Assembly (NCBI GenBank): GCA_002309295.1
Contig: DBXF01000076.1
Span: forward strand, 1 to 12,794
Reading direction: 5' to 3'
Length of the DNA: 12,794 nt
DNA from: Bacteroidales bacterium UBA1219
GTDB lineage: Bacteria; Bacteroidota; Bacteroidia; Bacteroidales; P3
This document shows positions 1-6,500 of the stretch, in pieces (positions within the stretch are counted from its first letter, which is position 1; each line of letters begins with the position of its first letter). The notes beneath the pieces are model-generated. The model was not told the origin of the DNA, made no database searches, and saw only the letters and a list, made by a program, of their open reading frames with translations. A program made the position numbers and the translations under genes.

Positions 1-127
1 TAGTGGCAATCAACGATAGAAGTAAATATACTATACCCCTTCTTATTAAAGATGTTTTCTTTTCCGCCGTATGCAACGGCGGGTGCTTCTGTTTGTTGTG
101 TTCGTTAAGAATCGGTTCTTGTTCCAT
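1..127 (-). CDS. N-terminal part of a probable exported or membrane protein (runs off left edge)
   Basis: Translating the minus strand from the ATG at 127 gives 42 codons without a stop up to the window edge. The product starts MEQEPILNEHNKQKHPPLHT, continues AEKKTSLIRR, and then a hydrophobic stretch GIVYLLLSLIAT. Two basic residues followed by hydrophobic residues look like a signal peptide or a membrane anchor. The first 20 residues are the leader repeat shared with the genes starting at 825 and 2453. The gene begins 14 bases after the stop of the lipoprotein gene, so it is probably co-transcribed with it. The real start could instead be the TTG at 76, which would place the hydrophobic segment about 13 residues in. 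The function cannot be judged from this fragment. Confidence 0.6.
   Translation of the reverse strand, partial: MEQEPILNEHNKQKHPPLHTAEKKTSLIRRGIVYLLLSLIAT
62..127 (-). repeat. Leader repeat copy 1
   Basis: This is the first of four related segments that begin exactly at an ATG. It matches copy 2 at 46 of the first 54 bases by hand alignment. It contains the best hairpin of the set: arms at 64-70 and 76-82 (CCGCCGT/ACGGCGG, 7 bp perfect) around a 5-base loop. The hairpin covers the position where copies 2 and 4 carry a second in-frame ATG; here that codon is TTG. Confidence 0.8.
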
Positions 128-141
128 ACCTGTTTAGTATA

Positions 142-825
142 TTATTCAGCCATAGTTCCATTGTACATTCCCACCAACTTCCCTTCTTCAAAGAAGTATA
201 TCACGCCCCAATATGGCATTTGGTTTCCAAGAGAGAGTTGCTGATCATTTGAGTATTCGGCATTGATAACTCCATGATATTGTTGTTCCAATCTTTCTCG
301 GTCGTCGCCAATGCTTATTGAATGGCTCATCCTGCAGTCCGAAGGACATGTGATAGCAATGCTTTCAACAGTGAGAGCATTTTTGTTTTTGGACACATTG
401 ATTGAATCTCCGGACACATCAATTATTACATTCTTTTTTTTATAAAACCACGATTGGTGCAATAACCCATCGTATTCCATCATTACTGCTTCCGACACCG
501 AGTCGGGGTATCCCCAGTTGTTTATCACAAGGTTGATACGGATATATGGTGTGAGCCATCCATCAATGGTGTCACAAAGGAACGTAGAATCATTAATTGT
601 AATATCTGACATTGAATCGGCATTTAATATGTCCACAGCTTGTTCTTTGTCAAGATGTTCCTTCCCTGGAGAATAACATCCAACTATACATACAAAAAAT
701 AAAACAATTATCAAACGATGCTTGTTTGCCATATTCTTTTTGGTGAAAGAGATGTTCCTTCTTCCCGTATACATCGGCGGGTACTCCTGTTTGTTGTGTT
801 CGTTGAGGATTGGTTGTTGGTCCAT
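142..825 (-). CDS. Small lipoprotein with leader-repeat N-terminus
   Basis: The open frame is 227 codons. Its ATG overlaps the stop of the nuclease gene (TAATG), suggesting translational coupling. Residues 1-21 are the leader repeat. From an internal Met at codon 32 (ATG at 732) the protein reads MANKHRLIIVLFFVCIVGC, a textbook lipoprotein signal peptide with lipobox IVGC and the acylated Cys at residue 19 of that shorter form. Translation may therefore really begin at 732, or at the second leader ATG at 774. The mature part is polar, about 175 residues. Its end has a segment with SISIGDDRERLEQQYHG followed by a strand pair ending YFFEEGKLVGMYNG, which resembles the SmpA/BLIP-like lipoprotein pattern of helix then beta hairpin; this is only a resemblance. 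I do not recognise a named family. It is presumably anchored to a membrane facing the periplasm. Confidence 0.7.
   Translation of the reverse strand: MDQQPILNEHNKQEYPPMYTGRRNISFTKKNMANKHRLIIVLFFVCIVGCYSPGKEHLDKEQAVDILNADSMSDITINDSTFLCDTIDGWLTPYIRINLVINNWGYPDSVSEAVMMEYDGLLHQSWFYKKKNVIIDVSGDSINVSKNKNALTVESIAITCPSDCRMSHSISIGDDRERLEQQYHGVINAEYSNDQQLSLGNQMPYWGVIYFFEEGKLVGMYNGTMAE
762..825 (-). repeat. Leader repeat copy 2
   Basis: This copy is at the start of the lipoprotein frame. It encodes MDQQPILNEHNKQEYPPMYT. It matches copy 3 at 48 of the first 54 bases and copy 1 at 46 of 54. A CAGGAG lies 9 bases before a second in-frame ATG (774), which sits between CCCG and CGGG arms. It starts at the base where the upstream nuclease gene ends. 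Confidence 0.85.
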
Positions 826-1877
826 TATTTTTCGGCTTTTTGTTGTAATGCGAAAAGAGCTTTCTGCCGCTCAATTTCATTTTTCAATTGTTCTTTCGAC
901 GGCAAGCAGAGCAGGTATTTCGACATAAATACATTTTTGTTGTCGTTGAGCATGTATCTTGCTATATCGGCGTCGGTCTCGGAACACATTACTATCCCAA
1001 GGGTGGGATTGTCACCATCTTCTCGTATGTTTTGGTCGTAAATGTTGACGTACATCTCCATCTGCCCTACATCTTGATGCGTTATCTGTCCAACTTTGAG
1101 GTCTATAAGTACAAAACATTTGAGTTTGAAGTTGTAAAACACTAAATCGATAAAGTAATCTTTTGCCTCTGTGCGAATCAGTTTCTGCCGTTCTACAAAC
1201 GAGAAACCTTTACCTAATTCCAACAGAAACTTTTCGAGATTGTTCAATATCGCTGTTTCCAGTTCAGTTTCTACAAAGGCTTTGGTTGGGGCTATTCCGA
1301 GAAACTCTGCAACTACGGGATTCTTTACAAATTCCAGTTTGTCGTTATCGAAACCTCTTGTCAGTGCTTTCATTTCCTGTTCTACGGGAGCTTTTTCCTG
1401 CGATAATAGTAGCCTCTCGTAATACTGTGTCGAGATATTGCGATTCAACGTGGCGTAACTCCACATCTGCTCGGCGGCCTCCTTTGCATACCATTCGCGG
1501 GCTTGTGGGTCTGTTACACTCAAAAGACGACGATAATGCGACCAAGTCAAAATTCCACATGGCGTGTGGAATATTTCGGGGAACGTAAGATAAAATTGCC
1601 GGAAGTAGTATAGATTTTGCACAGAGAAACCTTTTCCAAATTCTTCTGTGAGTGCGGCCGACAGTTGTTTAAGAATCTGTTTCCCATAGTTTGCACGTGT
1701 GGAGCCATTCTGCTCTTCTTCCACGATGCGACGGCCTATCTGCCAGTATGCGTTTACCATTGCTTGATTTACTGCCGCATACGCTTCTTGCCTACCACGA
1801 GCTACCAGCTGTTTTATTTCTTGAATGAAATTGCCGGGGAGACTTGTTTCATTGTCCGTACTCATTATTTTTGTCAT
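825..1877 (-). CDS. DUF1016 / PDDEXK-type nuclease (YhcG family)
   Basis: The protein of about 350 residues has the layout of the DUF1016 (YhcG) family. The N-terminal half (about residues 10-165) carries the helical, winged-helix-like domain, with QEAYAAVNQAMVNAYWQIGR, a GKQILKQLSAAL segment and the NISTQYYERLL motif. The C-terminal half is the PDDEXK nuclease-like domain with FIDLVFYN, then CFVLIDLKVG and GQMEMYVN. The D of FIDL, the D and K of IDLK and the Q of GQM correspond to the catalytic-core positions of this superfamily. Family members are suspected DNA endonucleases and are often found near restriction or mobile loci; the substrate is unknown. The start is uncertain: ATG at 1877 is used here, ATG at 1865 is equally plausible, and TTG at 1883 is less likely. 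The gene lies between two leader-repeat copies. No restriction-modification partner is visible in the window. Confidence 0.88.
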   Translation of the reverse strand: MTKIMSTDNETSLPGNFIQEIKQLVARGRQEAYAAVNQAMVNAYWQIGRRIVEEEQNGSTRANYGKQILKQLSAALTEEFGKGFSVQNLYYFRQFYLTFPEIFHTPCGILTWSHYRRLLSVTDPQAREWYAKEAAEQMWSYATLNRNISTQYYERLLLSQEKAPVEQEMKALTRGFDNDKLEFVKNPVVAEFLGIAPTKAFVETELETAILNNLEKFLLELGKGFSFVERQKLIRTEAKDYFIDLVFYNFKLKCFVLIDLKVGQITHQDVGQMEMYVNIYDQNIREDGDNPTLGIVMCSETDADIARYMLNDNKNVFMSKYLLCLPSKEQLKNEIERQKALFALQQKAEK

Positions 1878-1889
1878 AATCAATCGCTT

Positions 1890-1982
1890 TTATATGATAA
1901 CGCAAAAGTCTATAAAATGTTGTATATCAATCGGCGGGTAATCTTGCTTGTTGTGTTCGTTAAGGATTGGTTGTTGGTTCAT
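1890..1982 (-). other. Orphan 30-codon leader ORF (leader peptide or gene remnant)
   Basis: The ATG at 1982 opens a frame encoding MNQQPILNEHNKQDYPPIDI followed by QHFIDFCVII and a TAA at 1890. Residues 1-18 are nearly the same as the leader on the lipoprotein gene, but no signal peptide gene follows in frame. The nuclease gene begins 12 bases downstream. It could be the surviving 5' end of a gene replaced by the nuclease, or a short peptide translated ahead of it. The hairpin and second ATG found in the other copies are lost here. Confidence 0.5.
1920..1982 (-). repeat. Leader repeat copy 3
   Basis: It matches copy 2 at 48 of the first 54 bases, then decays: the CGGG arm after the second start position is gone. 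Three of the six differences are synonymous third-position changes. It begins 15 bases after the stop of the gene at 1998-2453. Confidence 0.8.
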
Positions 1983-1997
1983 GTGATGTAGTGTGTT

Positions 1998-2453
1998 TTA
2001 TAAACTTAGGTCAACTATTCGGTTCAGATACCATTCGTCCTTTTTCAACACAAAATAATACTCCACTCTGAAACCGGTTTCTGGAATGCCATACACAACG
2101 CGCCAAACATTTTTCGAGACGCTCTCGAAAGTCTTTTCAAAAGAGGAGAAGTTTTTCTCGCACTTCCATTCGTCAATTGTCAGAGTGTCGAATATTTCAT
2201 TGTCGTTTATGTCAATGTCGTTCAGTACTACGGATGTTATTGGAAGGGCGACATGCGACTGCTGATAGTTACAATCTGTTTCGAACCTTTTGTAGAAATC
2301 CTGAAAGTTTGTCGAGGCTTTCTGTCCAAGCATATAATGACTTGAAAACAGCAGAGCTATGCATAGCAAAGCCTTAGTGGCAAATATTTTTTTTGTATTT
2401 CCCGTATGCATAGGCGGGAACTCCTGTTTGTTGTTGGTGAATAATTGTTTCAT
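1998..2453 (-). CDS. Small exported protein, DUF4348-like
   Basis: The frame is 151 codons and begins with the leader repeat (MKQLFTNNKQEFPPMHTG). A signal peptide follows: NTKKIFATK, then ALLCIALLFSSHYMLGQ, with likely cleavage near MLGQ. The signal peptide has a normal length only if translation starts at the internal ATG at 2414 (MHTGNTKK). The mature part, about 110 residues, has NFQDFYKRFETDCNYQQSHV, then a short Leu/Pro strand, a WKC and a C-terminal EYYFVLKKDEWYLNRIVDLS. The F-x-x-F-x-x-x-F-x-x-D plus Q pattern followed by a hydrophobic-Pro strand resembles the Bacteroidota DUF4348 family; this is a memory-based match, not a search. It is probably periplasmic. No catalytic residues are apparent. 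It heads the closely spaced run that continues to the left edge. Confidence 0.72.
   Translation of the reverse strand: MKQLFTNNKQEFPPMHTGNTKKIFATKALLCIALLFSSHYMLGQKASTNFQDFYKRFETDCNYQQSHVALPITSVVLNDIDINDNEIFDTLTIDEWKCEKNFSSFEKTFESVSKNVWRVVYGIPETGFRVEYYFVLKKDEWYLNRIVDLSL
2399..2453 (-). repeat. Leader repeat copy 4 (shortened)
   Basis: This copy lacks 9 bases relative to copies 1-3 in the middle of the leader, keeping frame. From AACAAACAGGAG onward it matches copy 2 closely. It has a perfect 6 bp hairpin, TTCCCG (2399-2404) and CGGGAA (2415-2420), with the second in-frame ATG in the 10-base loop and AGGAG 9 bases before it. Confidence 0.75.
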
Positions 2454-2560
2454 AGCAATAGCGTTTATGTTATTTAATCATTTTCAAGCCCTTTTCGGAT
2501 CTATTTCTGACAGTTTTTGCAATAGTTCTTCTTTTGTCATACAGTTGTTTTTTTTGTGGG

Positions 2561-3304
2561 TTATCTTATTGTTTTTTCTGGAGTTTCATTTTTATTTGGT
2601 GTCATCCTAAAAGTAGTGGGATGATGTGGCAGGCTGGATTGAAATTCTAAAATCATGCTACAATCCACACGAATGTTGAACGTTTTATAACCTTCCGCCT
2701 CGATGTGCAAATAATGTAAAATAAGGTACCGATGCCTATCTTTTGGGTCGAATAGCGGTATTGACAATCCAAACTCCCCGTTTTCGTCGCTTGTAACGGA
2801 GCATACATACGAAGAATCCTCCTCTTTAAACAAAGTAACTTTAGCTCCGTTTAGCGTTTTTTCGCTATATGTGTCAATAATTATACCAGCTAAGTGACCT
2901 TTGTTTTCTTCCTCATCGGGGAAGGGCTGTCCTAAGGGAACCAGTTTGATAGATAGAGGGATGTTTGGAAAATGTTCAAGTTTGTATGCTAAAACAATCG
3001 ACCTAACGAAGGCTGTATCAATATATATCTGTCTTTCCCAATACCCGTTTGCGGTTATACTCAACAAGTATTCTTTTTTGTCGGAAATATTGGGGACTGT
3101 TAATGTGAATTCTCCATCTTCAACGCTTGTTGTCGAACATACATAGGTAGAATCCTCTGCATTCAACAACGTTATCAATGCGCCTTTGAACACTCCTTGG
3201 TCTGGCGTCCAAACGTGTCCGACAATATGCCCCTGCGCCTGGAGCACATTGCAAAAAATCACCATCAAAGCCGTAATAAAAAGACTAAAGACATTTTTGT
3301 TCAT
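2561..3304 (-). CDS. Exported protein with two carboxypeptidase-regulatory-like (CnaB-type) domains
   Basis: The product has 247 residues. Residues 1-23 are a signal peptide (MNKNVFSLFITALMVIFCNV, cleavage after LQA). Two homologous beta-sandwich repeats follow. The first (about 25-110) begins GHIVGHVWTPDQGVFKGALI and contains DSTYVCSTTSVEDGEFTLTV. The second (about 137-225) begins GHLAGIIIDTYSEKTLNGAK and contains DSSYVCSVTSDENGEFGLSI. The G-x-V-x-D...L-x-G-A-x-V-x-L...T-x-x-x-G-x-F pattern is that of carboxypeptidase D regulatory-like domains, common as stand-alone or N-terminal modules in Bacteroidota surface proteins. There is no TonB-dependent receptor barrel or peptidase after the domains, so this is a free-standing two-domain protein. 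It has no leader repeat. It lies 107 bases upstream of the 2453 gene in the same direction. Its role is unknown; surface or periplasmic binding is an inference. Confidence 0.8.
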   Translation of the reverse strand: MNKNVFSLFITALMVIFCNVLQAQGHIVGHVWTPDQGVFKGALITLLNAEDSTYVCSTTSVEDGEFTLTVPNISDKKEYLLSITANGYWERQIYIDTAFVRSIVLAYKLEHFPNIPLSIKLVPLGQPFPDEEENKGHLAGIIIDTYSEKTLNGAKVTLFKEEDSSYVCSVTSDENGEFGLSIPLFDPKDRHRYLILHYLHIEAEGYKTFNIRVDCSMILEFQSSLPHHPTTFRMTPNKNETPEKTIR

Positions 3305-3432
3305 GTCGGTTTTTATTTAAATCAAATTATTCATTTTGCATAATTTTGTAAAATACTGGTTGTTAATGGTTAGCAAGTTTTGATAAAGAATTGGTTTGGC
3401 AAAAAAAGCAATTTACATTTATTTATTCTCCT

Positions 3433-3492
3433 GCTCGCCTTCGGCTCGCGAAATCTTATAAATCTTATGAATTACTTCTGCCTTTGGCAGAA
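3433..3492. repeat. Intergenic hairpins and 9-bp direct repeat
   Basis: Between the alpha-2-macroglobulin gene and the 3304 gene are three small elements in a row: GCTCGCCTTCGGCTCGCG (3433-3450), two tandem copies of AAATCTTAT (3451-3468), and a perfect 7 bp hairpin TTCTGCC-TTT-GGCAGAA (3476-3492). On the minus strand, where transcription arrives, the T-run precedes the hairpin rather than following it, so it does not look like a normal intrinsic terminator. Confidence 0.55.
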
Positions 3493-3522
3493 AAAAATAG
3501 AATTCACAAATGTTCCTCATAA

Positions 3523-3570
3523 TTTCAACTTTCAACTTTCAATTTTCAACTTTCAATTTCCAACTTTCAC
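3523..3570. repeat. Heptad array, about seven TTTCAAC/T units
   Basis: Seven near-perfect 7-base units run in exact phase (TTTCAAC or TTTCAAT, one TTCCAAC, last unit partial). On the minus strand the unit reads GTTGAAA, so it carries TGA. The stop codon of the alpha-2-macroglobulin gene (3553-3555) is inside the fifth unit, and its last few codons (K-V-K-V-G-N) are encoded by units 5-7. Related arrays are at 9850-9877 and 10266-10293. Confidence 0.85.
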
Positions 3571-6500
3571 CTTCATTCCGTTTGAGTAGGCGCTGAATTC
3601 CGGTGCGTACTGGCATTGGATGAGTGCGTAGCCGTTGCTCAGATTGCCTTCCTTGGTTACAAACATGCTGTATTCCAGCTGGTGCGTGCCTTTGGGCAGG
3701 AACTCTATAAAGAACTCCATATCTGTGTCGGTGTTGGACTGGTAGTAGCTCATGCCGTCGTTGTAGTGGTAGCGCGAAACCTGTTCGGTAGGCTCGAAGC
3801 CCGTCGCACGTAGGTCTTTCACAAACACAAAACTCATGTCCTGCTCGTTGGTGAAAGTGATTTTCACCGTCACCTTGTCGCCCACGGACAGAGCTTGTTT
3901 CTCAATCGGCACCAGTTTCTTGCCTTTGTCGGTAACCTTTTCCACAAACAGCTCGCGACGGATGGTAAATCCCGACTCGTCGCTCTTTACCTCGTCCGCG
4001 GGGACGAAATACTGCCGGAACAGTCCGCCCCACACAAGGTGTTTGGTGGGGTTGTTCACCGTAAGGTGTCGCATCTCCGGCGTCACCTCGTCGGCGTTCC
4101 AGCGGCGTTGCACAAAGCCCGTGCCTGCCACTCCGCCGTCGGTGCTTACGGGGGTGTTGCCGAAACGCAGTGTAACCTCCTTGCCATCGTCGAGCCAGTC
4201 GCTGCCGCGCATAAGCAGGGCGTAGATGGCGTCGGCGGTGGAGGAGCTGTTCTCCCAGCGGTTGGTCTGTTTCTGTGTAAGCAGCCACACCCGCAGCTGG
4301 TCGAGCATGGCGTCGTCGTTGTCGATCTCCGCAAAGGCGGCCATTATGTTGGCGTGGGTGGCTATGTGCGACTCGAAACTGAAGTATTTCTTAGGCCAGT
4401 ACATGCCCGTCTGCTCGTTCTTTTGGGCACACTCTTTGAACGACTGTATCATCAGCTTGGCTATGTCCTTTTTGCCGTTGCGCCAGAGCAGCACCGCGGC
4501 CTGCGAGCGTTGGTTGAAGTTGAACGATGTCCACTCCTTGGACAGACTGCCGAGGTAGTACTTCTTGGCGGTGACGAAATCATTGTCGGAGTTCTGCGCG
4601 TCGAAGAAACTGAGGGCGTATAGCTCGGCGAGGGTGGTGGATCCAATGGGCCAGTCCTTGCCGTTGCTGTGTTTTTTCATATAACGGTAATTCTCCGCCA
4701 CCTCGCGTTCGAGGAAATTCACGGTTTTTTTGCAGATTCTTTCGGCTTTGTCTTTATCCTCTTTGTCCAGCGACTCCCATGCACCCATGGTTTTCAGTTT
4801 GCCGAACCCTTTCAGTATGTATGTGGTGATGTAGGGACTTTCGGGCATTCCCTCCATCCACGGCCAGCCGCCGTTGTATTTCTGCTTGTCGGATATGAGT
4901 TTCAGTGCGTTGCTCTGCTGCCGTTCGATGGTTTTGAGGTCGAAAAGTGCGGCTATTCGGCTGCGTTGTTCGTTCTCGCTTTTGGCCTCGAGCACCCACG
5001 GCGTTTCTTGCAGCATTATCGCCTTAAGCTCTTGGTCTTTCTCCAGTTGCGAAAGCAGTGCGTCGGGCGTCTCTATCTGCCATTTTTTGATATAACCGAG
5101 CAGGTTGGGGATTTTGCTTGCTATGTGCGACGCAAGGGTGTTGGCGTAGAACACGTAGAATGCGTTTTCGGCGCGGTCGGTCTTGGTGTTTGCGAGGTAG
5201 GGCAGCGACTGCACAGCGTACCACACGGGGTTGGTGCTGAAGTTGAGCGTAAGGCTGTAGTCGCGCTCGTTGGAGGCGGGGTTGGCTATGGCGTCGAAAT
5301 CCAAGGTCTGCTCCGTTTCGGCTTTCACCGTGATGGGAAGTGTCTGTGTCATAAACACTTCGCTGTTGAGTACCGGCATCAGTCGCTGCTCCGCATCGCT
5401 GAAATTGTCTGCATAGGCGGTGAAACGGAACGCCAAGAGGCTGAGGTCGTGTTTGGCGGCCACCTGCCAGCGAACCTCCTTGCTACGGCCGGGCATAATC
5501 TGCTCCATGGCAATGTCGGCGGGCGAGAGTAGCAGGTTTACGGGATGCATGGTGGCGGCGTCGAAGATTTCGAGTCTGGCGGTGGGCGTAACGGCCTCGT
5601 CGCCGGTGTTGACGACGTTGGCCACAAGCCACAGCGTGTCGCCGGCGTACATATAGCGCGGCAGGTCGGACATTATCATCATGGGTTTCGACGAGGTGAA
5701 AGTGTATTCGTTGCTACCCGTTTGAAGTCCTTTGGTGTAGGCAAGGAGCATAAGGCGCCAGCGTGTGAGGGCGTCGGGCATGGTGAAACTGAAGGTGGCG
5801 CTGCCGTCGTCGTCGGTGCGCAGGTTGGGGAAGAAGAAAGCCGTTTCGTTGAAATTCTCGCGCATGGCGGGCTTGGGGGGCTCGGGAGCTAGGGAATAAT
5901 CGTCGTCAACCACTATTCCGGATACGGCGGACTTCGGTGCCATTTCTTTCGCGGACATACGTTTTCCCCCCTCGGGACTTCCTTTGTCGATAAGGTGGTC
6001 ACGGTGGGTAGTTACTTTGACGGTTTCGAGCTCCGCTTCATCCTCCACCTCCGATACCATATCATCGGCAACAACCCCGAGATCAATGTCACCATCCGAG
6101 TCTCTATATAGAGCGGGGCTTATGTAAGCGAAATCGAAGAACGGCCAGTCGGAGGGCATGCTGTAGTTGAAAAGCACATGATATAATAATATGATATCTC
6201 TCGAATTGAAATAATTAGTAGAAAGTTTTGTAACTTTGTGCTTGTCGGTGGAGAAATAAATATTGAAACTTCTTATAGACGGCTTAAGATTCAGATACCA
6301 GATGTTTTGGGCGAACATGTCCAGCGAGGCGTCGTACATGCCTGCAAGCAGTGCGGCTTTGGCTGGATTGTTTTTGTAGTCGCACACCGTTACCTCCCAG
6401 GTCTCCTCGGCACCGGGACTCAGTTTGTCGCGCATGGTGGCGAGTTTTACGTTAAGCTGGTAGTTGTCGAAAGGTACCATTACGTATTTTGTTTCTGAGA

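Noticed and set aside
2484..2540. 18-codon minus-strand frame MTKEELLQKLSEIDPKRA
   Set aside because: It looks protein-like, and a one-base shift would add L-K-M-I-K before another stop, so it may be a decayed gene start. It is too short to support without homologues.
3323..3329. Promoter box for the 3304 gene (minus strand TAATTTG)
   Set aside because: It is one base short of the TAnnTTTG consensus, has no -33 partner, and lies in AT-rich sequence where such matches occur by chance.
3476..3492. Possible terminator for the alpha-2-macroglobulin gene
   Set aside because: The 7 bp stem is perfect, but on the transcribed strand the T-run comes before it, not after, so it lacks the normal form of an intrinsic terminator.
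4669..5532. Long plus-strand open frame of 287 codons antisense to the alpha-2-macroglobulin gene
   Set aside because: It lies wholly opposite a well-supported conserved gene, shows no recognisable domain, and its composition (Val, Phe, Gly rich) is what a reversed coding strand gives. The same applies to 3895-4623 and 8629-9399.
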